DNA of 45,971 nucleotides from contig NZ_LGHL01000034.1 in assembly GCF_001908205.1 (NCBI RefSeq), forward strand, positions 1 through 45,971, given 5' to 3'. Positions 12,389-21,412 of the stretch are shown piece after piece; position 1 is the first letter of the stretch, and each line of letters starts with the position of its first letter. Position numbers and translations under genes: made by a program. The notes beneath the pieces are model-generated. The model was not told where the DNA came from and did not search any database. It saw only the letters and a program-made list of their open reading frames with translations. This DNA comes from Bradyrhizobium sp. NAS80.1 (GTDB taxonomy: Bacteria > Pseudomonadota > Alphaproteobacteria > Rhizobiales > Xanthobacteraceae).

Positions 12389-13732
12389 TCATGAGAATCC
12401 GATGCGGATTGTCATGGACGGGTGTGCGGTCGGATAATAGCGCCGGCCTTTTTCGACGCCGCTCAACAAACGCGGCCGCATCCCGGCCTTGTGCATGGTC
12501 AGCGCCAAGGCGATGCCGAACTGCACCAATTCCAGCCATACCAAGTGGTAGCCGATGCAGACGTGTGGGCCGGTACCGAACTGCAGCATGTCAACCGGCC
12601 GAATCGGCTCCGTGCGTTGCAGCCACCGCGCCAGGCGGAACTGATCAGGCGCCTCGTGCAGCAGCGGCGAGGTCGAGAAATGCAGCAGCGGGATGCACAG
12701 ATGGGTGCCCGCGGGAATGCGCCGTTGGCCGAGTTGCAATTCCTGCAGCGCGCGACGCGGCAGGACCGTGGTCGCCGGATGCAAGCGCAGCGTCTCGCGG
12801 AACAATGCCTCGGCGACCGGACACTGCGCCAGGTCCGCGTGCCGGGTCGGCACCCCGCCGACGCGTTGCGCCTCCTCGACCAGGGCGTCCCACAGAAAAG
12901 GCTGCCGCGCCAGCTCGATCACCATCCAGGCCATCGTCGAGGCAGTGGTGTCGTGACCGCCAAGCAGCAGCAAGCGGATATTGGCGACCAGGACGTCATC
13001 GGAGAGCGCATCGTCGCCGCGATCGAAGGCGCTTACCATGTCGTTGATCAATCCAGTGCGTGCGGCATGCGCGCGCGCGTCGCGGACGAACTGGCGCAAC
13101 TGCGCGTCGATCCAGTCGCGGGCGGCGCGGCCGCGCCGCAAGGGCAGTCCGGGCAGGTCGACCGGGGGCGCGACGATCAACTGGAGCAGTTGCCGGTACT
13201 TGCGATGCCATCCCGGCAGGTCCTGCGGGGGGATTCCCATGAGGCTAAAGATGAGCTTGAGCATCAGGTCGCCGGTTTCGCGCAGGATGGTTACGTCACC
13301 GCGGTCGCGCCACGCCTGCACCCGCTCCCGGATGACGAGCGCGAACAGGTCGCCGATGCCGGCCTGGGTCAGCCCCGTGGGCAGGAACGGCGCCTTGATC
13401 GCATCGCGCGCCCGCCGGTGCGCGCCGCCGTCCTGAACAACCAACGTTCCGCCAAACAATTCGGGCGCGATCTCTTCGATCAGCGCCGAGGACACGTCCT
13501 TGTGCCGGAGCAGTGCGAACGCATCCAGATCCACGCAGGTCATCAGGTGTCCAGCAGGGCCGAAATCCAGCCAGAAGTGGCTGCCCAGCGTCCGTTCCGC
13601 GCGCCGCAGCAGGCGCGGCAGGTCGCAGACGATGGCGGGAAGATGCCCGACCAGGGGGAAAGCGCCGGGCACGACCGGGATGTCGGACCGCAGCCGGTGC
13701 CGACGGTGCAGCGGGTTGAGCAGCATGTCCAT
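12389..13732 (-). CDS. Cytochrome P450 CYP117 (ent-kaurene oxidase)
   Basis: 447 residues. All P450 hallmarks are present: I-helix GGHDTT (258-263), ExxR in FRETLR (313-316) and haem loop FGTGPHVCIG with Cys392. In bacterial GA operons CYP117 oxidises ent-kaurene to ent-kaurenoic acid. The ATG overlaps the SDR stop as ATGA; an in-frame Met two codons on is also possible. The assignment to CYP117 rests on its place between SDR and GGPP synthase and on overall likeness. About 150 bases separate it from the GGPP synthase gene. It appears intact. Confidence 0.9.
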   Translation of the reverse strand: MDMLLNPLHRRHRLRSDIPVVPGAFPLVGHLPAIVCDLPRLLRRAERTLGSHFWLDFGPAGHLMTCVDLDAFALLRHKDVSSALIEEIAPELFGGTLVVQDGGAHRRARDAIKAPFLPTGLTQAGIGDLFALVIRERVQAWRDRGDVTILRETGDLMLKLIFSLMGIPPQDLPGWHRKYRQLLQLIVAPPVDLPGLPLRRGRAARDWIDAQLRQFVRDARAHAARTGLINDMVSAFDRGDDALSDDVLVANIRLLLLGGHDTTASTMAWMVIELARQPFLWDALVEEAQRVGGVPTRHADLAQCPVAEALFRETLRLHPATTVLPRRALQELQLGQRRIPAGTHLCIPLLHFSTSPLLHEAPDQFRLARWLQRTEPIRPVDMLQFGTGPHVCIGYHLVWLELVQFGIALALTMHKAGMRPRLLSGVEKGRRYYPTAHPSMTIRIGFS

Positions 13733-14577
13733 CAGCAGCGCGGCGCCGCGGCCGCTTCGGCGGTGTCGCCGCCAGGCCGCGCGGCGCGGCTGTTGCCACC
13801 ATCGGCGTAGGTCGGCACATGCGCCAGCATGCCGCCATCGATGCACACGACCTGGCCGGTGATGAACGCAGCATCGTCGGAGAGCAGGAACGCCACCAGC
13901 GCGGCCACGTCCTCGGGGCGGCCGACGCGCGGCAGGAGCTGGTGCCGGCGCAGATACCGTTGCATGCGCTCGTCCAACTTGGCTAGGAGACGCTCGGTCA
14001 GGACGAGACCTGGCGCAACCGCGTTGCAGCGGATCTGCGCATGACCGTACTGGGTGGCGAGCGAGGCCGACAGCATGTTCATCGCCGCCTTCGACGCGGC
14101 GTAGGACGTCTGTGCGGTGTCACCGCTGAGCCCCTGGCACGACGACATGTTGACGATCGCGCCACCGCCGCGAGCGATCATCCGTGGGATGACCTGCCGG
14201 CAGCAGAGCAGCGTGCCGCGCAGATTGGTCGCCATGGTCTGATCCCAGACGGCCAGGTCCAGGTCGAGGATCGCGCGGTCGCGCGGGGTCAGATGCATGG
14301 CGCTTGCGTTGTTCACGAGCAGGTCGACCCCACCGAAGTGCCGCTGCGCCGTCTCGAACAGCGCTGCCACCGCCTGCGCATCGGCGATGTCCATGGCCAG
14401 GGCCAGCGCGTGGCCCGCTTCTGCCGCGATCTGCGCGGTGCAGGCGATGGCCGCCGAGCCATCAATGTCGGCCACCACCACTCTGCCGCCCTCGCGCGAG
14501 ATGGCGAGGGCGCATGCCTTGCCGATGCCGGCGCCGGCGCCGGTCACCACGGCCACCTTGCCTTCAAACCGTCCCAT
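13732..14577 (-). CDS. GA-operon short-chain dehydrogenase/reductase
   Basis: 281 residues, starting MGRFEGKVAVVTG with an AGGAGG five bases upstream. The Rossmann motif is TGAGAGIG (12-19). NNAS follows, and the catalytic set is NMSSCQG with YAASK (YxxxK). In rhizobial GA operons this SDR oxidises GA12-aldehyde to GA12. It overlaps the ferredoxin gene by 14 bases and CYP117 by an ATGA. It appears intact. Confidence 0.9.
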   Translation of the reverse strand: MGRFEGKVAVVTGAGAGIGKACALAISREGGRVVVADIDGSAAIACTAQIAAEAGHALALAMDIADAQAVAALFETAQRHFGGVDLLVNNASAMHLTPRDRAILDLDLAVWDQTMATNLRGTLLCCRQVIPRMIARGGGAIVNMSSCQGLSGDTAQTSYAASKAAMNMLSASLATQYGHAQIRCNAVAPGLVLTERLLAKLDERMQRYLRRHQLLPRVGRPEDVAALVAFLLSDDAAFITGQVVCIDGGMLAHVPTYADGGNSRAARPGGDTAEAAAAPRC

Positions 14578-14872
14578 CGTGTCCTCCTGGATTGCGTTGG
14601 TCTTTCGCGGCATGCCGCTCGGCCTCCGCCGGAGAAGGAGCAGGATCGGCGCTGGCGCGCTCGTCATCGCCAGCGTCGCTTTCGATGACTCGAATAGCGG
14701 CGACGGGGCACTGGTTGGCGGCGAGCCGCACGGCGGCGTGCAGTGCCAGCGGGACCGTCGCCCCGCACACTTCGGCCACGCCGTCCGGTTCGCGCTGGCG
14801 AAAGGTGCCCGGCAGCGTCAGCACGCACTGACCGGTAGTTCCGCACAGATCCTGGTCGACCACGACGCGCAT
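14564..14872 (-). CDS. GA-operon ferredoxin ([3Fe-4S]-type)
   Basis: 102 residues. CGTTGQC (Cys10, Cys16) and NQCPVAAI (Cys55) give the C-x5-C...CP pattern of P450-type 3Fe-4S ferredoxins. It begins one base after the CYP114 stop. The operon ferredoxin supports CYP114, which needs it for the ring contraction to GA12-aldehyde. The C-terminal 40 residues are a charged, probably disordered tail that overlaps the SDR start. Confidence 0.88.
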   Translation of the reverse strand: MRVVVDQDLCGTTGQCVLTLPGTFRQREPDGVAEVCGATVPLALHAAVRLAANQCPVAAIRVIESDAGDDERASADPAPSPAEAERHAAKDQRNPGGHDGTV

Positions 14873-14873
14873 C

Positions 14874-16166
14874 TCAGCCCTCCCCTTTCGCATGCAGCCG
14901 CACCGGCAGCGCGCGGAACGTCCTAAGGAACGCGGAGGGCTCCCGGGTCGGCTGCTCGGCCAATGCCAGCAAGGGGAAGCGCGCCTGGATCCGCGGCAGG
15001 CTCTCGGCCAACTGCACCCGAGCCAGTTGCGCACCGGGACAGAAGTGGATGCCGTGGCCGAAGCTAAGCATGATCTTCCCGTCGGTCGACATGCCAGGAC
15101 TGGTGCCGTAGAACCGCGATGGATCGAAGCGGTCGGGATCGGCGAAGGCGTCCGGGTCGCGATTGCCGGCCGCGATCAGCACGCGCACATCCGCATTTTT
15201 CGGGATCACCACGCCGCCCAGTTCGATGTCGCGCTGGGCGATACGCGCAGTGGCGCTGAACATGACGGGCGCGTCGCAGCGCAGGACTTCTTCGACGAAT
15301 GCCTTCACCCCCACAGCGTCTCCCTGCAGCCAGTGCCGCTGTTCGGGATACGCCAGCATCGCCAGGACCGCATGGTCGATGGTCGCCGCAGTGGTGGCGA
15401 AGCCGCCCAGTATCATGCCCCACAGCATGCTGATCAACTCCGCATCCGACAGCGTGTCGGCATCGTCGTCGTGTGCGCCGACCAGCATCGACACGATGTC
15501 GTGGCGGGGATCGGCGCGCTTGCGCTCTATGAGGTCTCCGAAGTAGGCCTGCGCCCTGGCGCTGGCCGCGTCCGCAGCGGCGAGCTGGGGATCGCTGGCG
15601 TGCGGGCTCAGCCCTTCCAGAATGGCTCCGATGCCGCCGGCAAGCCCAAACATGTCGTCGTGGGGCATGCCGAACAGTTCGGCGAAGACCAGCATGGGCA
15701 AGGCCAGCGCGAATTCCCGATGCAGGTCCACCGCCTCACCGCGCTCGAGCGCGGGCGCCATGCCGTCCAGGCGCGCTGCGACGATGCGCGCGATGCTCGG
15801 CCGCAGGTTGTCGATCTGACGGATGGTGAAATCGCGTGAGATCAGCCGGCGCAGACGCGTATGCGTCGGTGGGTCCTTCATCGCTAGCGTAGACGCCAGC
15901 AGATTGAGCGACAGGCTGGTCGCCGCACGCGGGAAATAGCGCGCCAGTTCGTCCGGCGCCGGTCCCCGAAAGGCATCGCCCGTGGCCATGAGCGCCCAGT
16001 AGATGTCGGCGTGGCGGCTCAACAGAAAGCGGCCCGACACCGCGCGATGCACCGGATCGTGCTCGCGCAACCACCGCATGAACGGATAGGGGTCATGGAT
16101 GCACGCTGGCGACGCCAGTTCGGCGAAGGCGTCCCGGCATGCTGCCTTGGTTTTTTGCACGTCCAT
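14874..16166 (-). CDS. Cytochrome P450 CYP114 (ent-kaurenoic acid oxidase)
   Basis: 430 residues, the length I recall for rhizobial CYP114. I-helix GGFATT (254-259), ExxR in EEVLR (293-296), haem loop [10 protein letters not shown] with Cys376. With the operon ferredoxin it converts ent-kaurenoic acid through 7-hydroxykaurenoic acid to GA12-aldehyde. It lies 93 bases after the end of the CYP112 remnant and is followed at once by the ferredoxin gene. It appears intact. Confidence 0.92.
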   Translation of the reverse strand: MDVQKTKAACRDAFAELASPACIHDPYPFMRWLREHDPVHRAVSGRFLLSRHADIYWALMATGDAFRGPAPDELARYFPRAATSLSLNLLASTLAMKDPPTHTRLRRLISRDFTIRQIDNLRPSIARIVAARLDGMAPALERGEAVDLHREFALALPMLVFAELFGMPHDDMFGLAGGIGAILEGLSPHASDPQLAAADAASARAQAYFGDLIERKRADPRHDIVSMLVGAHDDDADTLSDAELISMLWGMILGGFATTAATIDHAVLAMLAYPEQRHWLQGDAVGVKAFVEEVLRCDAPVMFSATARIAQRDIELGGVVIPKNADVRVLIAAGNRDPDAFADPDRFDPSRFYGTSPGMSTDGKIMLSFGHGIHFCPGAQLARVQLAESLPRIQARFPLLALAEQPTREPSAFLRTFRALPVRLHAKGEG

Positions 16167-16259
16167 CTTGGTTACCTTTCGGCTGGCTGATCTGACCGGC
16201 GCGCGCCAGGCGCGCCGGCAAATTGCGGAGAAGATCGCGTTTCCCGGCGGCGTCCCTCA

Positions 16260-17172
16260 TCACCAGAGCACCGGCAACTCCTCGAACCCGCCAGTGATGA
16301 TCTCATGATGCGTCCCAGCCCGCGCCCGGCGGGTACATGCGCAGGATTTCCTCCACCGCCTTGTCTACCAGGGATGGATCGCCGACCAGGCATTCGCGCT
16401 GTTGCGGATGGCGGAACATGGCCAGCAGGCCGTATTCGATCTGCGCGGCGGTGCTCTCGTGCCCCGCCACCAGCATGCTCGCAGCAAGGCGGATCGCCTC
16501 TTCCTCCGTCGCTTTGCCCTGGTCGACGGCCGCGAGCAGATCCGTCAGCAGGTTGTCGCCCGGATCCTGGCGCTTGTTCCGCATCTTGCCGCGAATGTAG
16601 GCGCGCAGTTCTTCCCAGGCCAGGCGCGACGCGCTGCGCGGGCCGCTTTCATGCTGGTGCGTCATCACCTCATCGGACCGCCCGGCGAACAAGGCGTGAT
16701 CCTCGTAGAGCACGCCCATCAGCGCGCTGATGACCATGGCTGGAAGCGGAAAGGAGAGGTGGCGCCGCAGGTCGGCGGGCTGGGGCTGGGCCGCCAGCGT
16801 CTCGAACAACTGCGCGGCGATCGCCTCAAGCTGCTGCGCGAGCAGCTTCACCCTGCGGTCGTTGAAGGCCGGCGCCACGATCGTGCGTAACCGGGCATGC
16901 TCGCCCCCGTCGTGCGAGACCAGCCACCCCGGCGAACCGAGAATCACCGAATCCGGGGTGAATGCCGCCGGCGGCATTCCCGCGGGCCGGAACGCCGCGT
17001 CAGACAGCACCGCTCTGGCCTCGTCGTAGCCTGTCACCCACCAGCCTTGGTGCCCGGATGGGAAGCTTACGCGGTGGATCGGACCGTTGGCGCGTAGCGC
17101 CAACATCTCGGGCGAGGGCTCGATGTGATCGACGCGCGACATCGGCAGCGTCGGCAAGGGTTGTTCGGACAT
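16260..17172 (-). pseudogene. CYP112 with internal deletion (haem domain lost)
   Basis: The ATG at 17172 opens 289 codons with a normal P450 N-terminal two-thirds: I-helix AGHEST (236-241) and ExxR in EEILR (275-278). After PPGAGWD the frame ends at a stop at 16303-16305. In the next frame the sequence reads HHEIITGGFEELPVLW and a stop at 16260, which is how CYP112 proteins end. About 100-115 codons between the ExxR region and the tail are missing, including the Cys haem ligand, and the junction is out of frame. CYP112 carries out the C-20 oxidations from GA12 to GA9, so this strain's operon should not make GA9. A missing block cannot be a base-call error. Confidence 0.87.
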
Positions 17173-17188
17173 GGTAGCACTTCACTCT

Positions 17189-17305
17189 CTAAGCGATGGA
17201 AGGACGGAAGGTGACCGTCAGGGGCTGCGGGCGGCGAATGAAGTAAGACGGCATGTAGACGACGTCCTCCGCGGCGTAGCCCGACTCGATTTTGAAGATC
17301 GGCCA
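17189..17305 (-). pseudogene. CYP115 3' remnant (about 38 codons)
   Basis: Immediately upstream of CYP112 the minus strand reads WPIFKIESGYAAEDVVYM then PSYFIRRPQPLTVTFRPSIA and a stop at 17189. This has the form of a P450 C-terminus and is in the place where a CYP115 (GA9 3-oxidase, giving GA4) gene occurs in complete GA operons. Published work describes CYP115 reduced to a 3' stub in most rhizobia. Here the stub begins directly after a nifH remnant, so the break point can be placed between about 17305 and 17326. Confidence 0.72.
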
Positions 17306-17325
17306 ACGTGTAACTGTCGGCATAC

Positions 17326-17507
17326 CGCGGCGAGATGCAGAACTTTATCCTGCGCCTTCGAGTTCAGGATAAGGCGAGTGTGGTGGGCCTTTCAGTCGCA
17401 GCCGGCCATCAAGATTTCCTGCGCAAGGATGGACAAGGACGGCGAGCCTGTTTGCTAGGGGCTGTTTCGCCGAGGCCCCTTCCTATAGAATGATGCAGAT
17501 TTGACAT
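17326..17507 (-). pseudogene. Decayed 5' end of a second nifH
   Basis: From an ATG at 17507 (MSNLH) the minus strand reads, with one frameshift, FYRKGPRRNSP, a stop, then SILAQEILMAGCD, a stop, and KAHHTRLILNSKAQDKVLHLAA. This lines up with NifH residues 1 to about 60: [11 protein letters not shown] (P-loop), [19 protein letters not shown] and [11 protein letters not shown]. The LILNSKAQD and VLHLAA residues resemble other NifH lineages more than the intact NifH at 5978, which has LILHAKAQD and ILSLAA. The match stops abruptly at 17326, where CYP115 sequence begins. Several stops make it non-functional. Confidence 0.82.
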
Positions 17508-17592
17508 TTTGCTTTTCTTTCTTCGTTCCATAGATCGGGGTCATCGACGAAATGAAGCTCGGTCGGCGGCTCCCGGCTCGCAACGAAAGAGT

Positions 17593-17608
17593 ATCAAAAC
17601 TCGTGCCA
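17593..17608 (-). promoter_or_regulatory. Degenerate sigma-54 promoter of the nifH remnant
   Basis: Minus-strand TGGCACGAGTTTTGAT has a perfect -24 half, but the -12 GC reads GA. It is about 85 bases upstream of the remnant nifH start and about 420 bases upstream of CYP112. The invariant C at -12 is altered, so activity may be weak or lost. Confidence 0.6.
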
Positions 17609-17697
17609 AATTGGCCGACCCAGCAGGACAACAACATTGTGATTGCTTTTCAGCGGATTAGCCTGAGGCCGGACAAGAGCCCGGCGAAATAGGCCGG

Positions 17698-17713
17698 TGT
17701 CGCGAAGCCGACA
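17698..17713. promoter_or_regulatory. NifA site upstream of nifH remnant and GA operon
   Basis: TGTCGCGAAGCCGACA matches TGT-N10-ACA exactly. It lies about 90 bases upstream of the -24 element at 17608, the standard distance. Together with the -24/-12 element it shows that the nifH remnant still has its control region. Confidence 0.7.
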
Positions 17714-17809
17714 AAGGTGACAGACCAGTGTCGGATAGTACGGTCGTCAGACGCCAGACCGGCGGCACCTTCTTTATCAGTTGTCCTGTCCTGGAATGAT
17801 GCCAGGAGA

Positions 17810-18342
17810 CCTCTGGTGCGCATCTTCGAAGGGCCACGCCCAGCGAAGACTGCGTCGTGCTGTCGCTCGACTCGACCTCGATTAAAGCTCACTGGTGTGC
17901 CTTCGGCGAAAAAGTGGGGGGCACAATCGAGCAATCGACCGCTCGCGCGGAGGCCGCACGACAAAAATCCATAAGCTGAGCAATCCGCTCTGCCGGCCGG
18001 TCGTCGTGCATCTGACCCGAGGCCAGGATGCCGATATCGCGGCGCCCGATGTTCTGGCGCTCGCGCCGCCCATGAGCGCGCTCCTCGCTCACAAAGGATA
18101 TGACGGCGACAACCCTCGCGGCGATTGTTCGTCGCGGCGTCAAGCCAGTCATCTTGAACAAATCCAACCGCGTCCTCATCCATCGCTTCAACAAACGCAC
18201 CTACAAAGGCCGAAATGTCATCGAGCGCTGCTTTTGCAGGCTCAAAGACTTCCGCCGCGTCGCCAGCCGATACGACAAGCTCGCCCGGAATTTACTGGCC
18301 GCTGTTCATCTCGCCGGTCTCGTCGAATATTGGCTCAATTGA
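17810..18342 (+). mobile_element. IS5-family transposase remnant
   Basis: Across three frames the plus strand gives FEGPRPAKTASCC, SRGGRTTKIHKLSNPLCRPV, MSALLAHKGYDGD, then KPVILNKSNRVLIHRF, TYKGRNVIERCFCRLKDFRR, YDKLARNLLAAVHLAGLVEY and a stop at 18342. These are the DDE-core and C-terminal blocks of IS5-family (IS427-like) transposases. The N-terminal part is missing and at least two frameshifts are present. Its left edge reaches close to the NifA site at 17698, so the insertion may have trimmed sequence upstream of the nifH remnant. No clear terminal inverted repeats were found. Confidence 0.78.
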
Positions 18343-18879
18343 GCCTGGACCCCAGTACTGTCGTTGCTTGGATGGAGCACTCAAGATGATCCCCAGCGAT
18401 GCTCACGCGATGAACCGAGCACGCATTGTCCGCCCATGTGATAGGATTTCAGAACTTGCTGGCGTGCGTGTGGGAGAGAAGAACGCGGCTCTCCCATAGG
18501 CTACTGTTCGGGGCAAGCTCGAAGGTGAGTAGCGGTATTCACAGACCAGAGCTTCAATTCGGCTTTTCGCCTCGCGAACACGATCTCCTTTAGGCATTCG
18601 CGCGCACAGATCGAACACCAGGATCACGGCGCTATACCGCAAATGGATTTACGCCAGAGCATGACGCCAAAACGCGGTTTCTAAGAAGCGAAACTCAGGC
18701 ACGACATGCCGAATGATGTTTAGAAGAGGAGACTAATGCTTGACGACGGCGATCCTTCAACGTCGTGAAACAATCGATCCACGAGCTGCTCGATTTGATC
18801 GGCATCAACCTCTTTGCCATCCAACTTGTGTCAGAGATGTCCCGCGACTCCTCGCGATGGATTTGGAATGGAGATTTCG
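18343..18879. other. No gene recognised between IS remnant and ompW
   Basis: Only short open frames without recognisable content or good ribosome sites. No -24/-12 element was seen in front of the ompW-like gene. Confidence 0.4.
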
Positions 18880-19612
18880 ATGAGAACAAGGACACTTCTG
18901 ACGATTGTGCTAGCTGCGACGCTCGGTGCAGGCGCCATGACCGTACAGGCTGCCGATCTGGCGTACGCGCCCCTCTATACCAAAGCGCCGGTCGTCGACG
19001 CTTGCAATCCATGGATGATCCGCTTGCGCGTACTGGGCGTTGTGCCGGATGTCGGCGGGACCTCGGTCAATGTCGCTGGCGTCCCGCTCCTGTCCTCCCC
19101 GCACTCCGCGCTCTCGATCAGCGATCAGCGATCAAGTCATACCGGAACTCGATATCAGTTATTTCTTCACGCGGAACATCGCTGCCGAACTTATTCTCGG
19201 CGTGACCACGCATCATATCATCGGCACCGGGACGCTCAACGGGCTTGATATCGGCAAAGCCTCGCTGTTGCCGCCGACGCTGACTTTGCAATATCACTTC
19301 ACCGATTTCGGCGCGTTCAAGCCGTATGTCGGTGCTGGCATCAATTACACCGTATTCTTCAACCAATCCGCCGCCAATACGCCGTTCGCTGGCTTGGTCG
19401 TGACCGATCTGCGCATCAGCAACCAAGTTGCCCCGGCCGTCCAATTTGGCTTCGACTACATGCTCGATCCTCATTGGGGCCTCAACTTCGATGTGAAGAA
19501 GTTGTGGCTGAGGCCGAGTTATTCGGCACTTGCAAACAACACGATTCCAGTCTTCGGACACGCCAATATGGACCCATGGCTGGTCAGCGGCGGCATCGCG
19601 TACAAGTTCTGA
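18880..19612 (+). pseudogene. OmpW-family outer membrane protein, 7-bp duplication frameshift
   Basis: Starts MRTRTLLTIVLAATLGAGAM, a signal peptide, followed by AADLAYAPLY. The mature part has OmpW features: NPWMIRLRVLGVVPD near the start, DISYFFTRNIAAELILGVT, LPPTLTLQYHF, KPYVGAGINYTVFF, and the C-terminal GGIAYKF with final Phe needed for outer-membrane insertion. At 19116-19136 the unit GATCAGC occurs in tandem, two exact copies and a partial third. Removing one 7-bp copy joins SISDQ to VIPELDISYFF and restores an open frame of about 240 codons. The gene is off as read. The tandem unit makes reversible slippage possible. Confidence 0.8.
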
Positions 19613-20833
19613 CGCGACATCCCGCAAGGTTAGGTTTGATCCAAGGATAGAGCGTGATGACGATTCAAACAACCGCATCTCGCTCGAACGAGCCAATGTC
19701 GGACGCAGTGCCAAAGAAAGTGTCCGACCAGGTTATTCTTTCGTTGGCGCGCCGGTCGCGAAATTCAGCCTCGCAGCGGGCAAGACATTGATCAAAGATA
19801 GACTTCGGGTGGACAGCGCCACAATAAACGAAGTGGGTCGTTCCACGTGATCCGCGATGGAACATCGATCCCACTAAAAGCCCGATGAAATCAGCAACAT
19901 GCAAGGCCTTACATGGCGCACGGAATTCTCAAAGGATTCTCGAGGCGACGTTTTGTTTTGCTGACGAAGATCCACAATTCCAGAGGCGTCGGTTCCAGCA
20001 GGATAAGCCGCTCCCGGCTAACGCGAGCGCGAGCCGAGCGTTTTTAGGTACGTTTCAATACACTCACAAGGCGATCGACTCGTTTGCCGTTCCCTGAGGT
20101 GGCACGATTTCGTCAATGCCTTCGGTCGTGGCCGGGCGGTGCCAGACACCGTCGAGATAGACAACCACCAACGGACCTGTGTTGCAAAGCCGAGGCAACC
20201 CGCCGCCGCCAAAGCCGACATCCGAGAGGGCATGCGCTTCGATCGCCTTGCCCGATCGTCCATAGGGCAATGGCGCCGGAAGCGGGATCAGTGGGCGGAC
20301 GCTCGGTGTGGCAGGCAACGACACGATGCTATAGAGTTGAGGAAACGCGAATTATTTCTAGGCATCATGCCTCTGGCTCGCAATCTCTCTGAAAATGAAC
20401 GATCGGGTACGAGCTCATCGTCTCTGACGACCGCTTTTCGTTTGAAGGCGCACGCACGAAATGATAGCGCTCCACCTGCCGGTTGCGCAGACAGCCAACA
20501 CGCTGGCACCATGATCATTGGCCTCGCCGGCGAGATCAGTTACCTATAACCTCAGCGTCACAGTCCTCGCTAATTCCAGTGTTTGATCTTGTCGTCACAC
20601 CCCTTTGGTCCATTTTGATCTGCTCCACCATTCGACTTCTTAATCCAGGCTCCACGCCATCATGCGAAGAGATAACCCCAATAGTCATTGCCGAAAGCTC
20701 GCATCACAACAATTGGAAGCGGCCGCTTCTCGCTGTCGTGTTCGATCCGCGATAGACTAAACGCCCTGCGCCGCCCACTCGATCGCATCGGCTGGAGAAT
20801 GCGAAGGGCTCAACCTCGCGGCGAGCCAGGGTC
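19613..20833. other. 1.2 kb without recognisable genes
   Basis: Several open frames exist on both strands (for example 20064-20324 minus, containing GPLVVVYLDGVW), but none is convincing. The VYLDG stretch faintly recalls the plug domain of TonB-dependent receptors; this is too weak to call. No promoter-like -24/-12 element was noted. Confidence 0.35.
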
Positions 20834-21067
20834 TCACTGATTTCTTCGCTCCGCAGGCGCTACAGCTTCCTGCCTGAAGGCATCCACTGCCGCGCGCGTC
20901 AGCTGGAAAACGCCGCGACAACGGCCCAGTGGACGATATGCAGAGCCGGCTCGGGCCTTGAGGAAATCGAACCATTGCTCGGGCGTAAGCCTCGCCGGAC
21001 GCTCGCTGATATGGATCACCCTGCTATTTGGGGCGAAGCGGACGTGAATAATGATCTGCGAATTCAT
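20834..21067 (-). CDS. Small conserved-looking protein at end of nifB operon
   Basis: 77 residues beginning MNSQIIIHVRFAPNSRVIHI, then PARLTPEQWFDFLKARAGS and GVFQLTRAAVDAFRQEA. Its composition is that of a folded soluble protein, with no membrane segment or cysteine motif. It is the last gene in the same direction as nifB, fdxN and nifZ, so a nif-linked role is suggested by position only. I do not recognise a family. Confidence 0.55.
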   Translation of the reverse strand: MNSQIIIHVRFAPNSRVIHISERPARLTPEQWFDFLKARAGSAYRPLGRCRGVFQLTRAAVDAFRQEAVAPAERRNQ

Positions 21068-21118
21068 ATCGTTCCCGTTGTTGTTAGGTTTAGAGACCGG
21101 AAGCCGAAGTCTGAAGAG

Positions 21119-21364
21119 CTAGAGTGTGACGCCCTCAGTTTCGAGCCCCTTGCTGGACCTCACGCCAAGAGTTGGGCTCGGCGCCTGCATTGGTGCAGGG
21201 GTGGCCGATACGCCCAGGTCGCTTGGAACCGCAACGGCATACTGACGGCCAAGATAGGCCGCGAAAGCCCACTCGAGCGTTCTCAGTCGTCTGCCGATTA
21301 GAAATTCGCTTCGAACGCGATAGCGCTTCGGCGCTCCGAGAGCCGAGTGAAAGAGGCGTCGCAT
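21119..21364 (-). CDS. Possible small ORF, unknown
   Basis: 81 codons, in the operon direction between two better-supported small genes. It contains FLIGRRLRTLEWAFAAYLGRQ, which could be a helical segment, and a low-complexity C-terminal half. No family is recognised and no strong ribosome site is seen. Confidence 0.25.
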   Translation of the reverse strand: MRRLFHSALGAPKRYRVRSEFLIGRRLRTLEWAFAAYLGRQYAVAVPSDLGVSATPAPMQAPSPTLGVRSSKGLETEGVTL

Positions 21365-21412
21365 TCACCGAATGCGCGACATCGAGGTGATCCTCTGCGG
21401 GTCCAGTGCCAA

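Noticed and set aside
17650..18183. 177-codon minus-strand frame
   Set aside because: Opposite strand of the IS5 transposase remnant; no motif of its own.
18456..18471. TGGCGTGCGTGTGGGA considered as sigma-54 promoter for ompW
   Set aside because: No GC at the -12 position, and it is over 400 bases from the gene.
20064..20324. Minus-strand frame with VVVYLDGVW, considered as TonB-receptor plug remnant
   Set aside because: A single short match without neighbouring conserved blocks is not enough.
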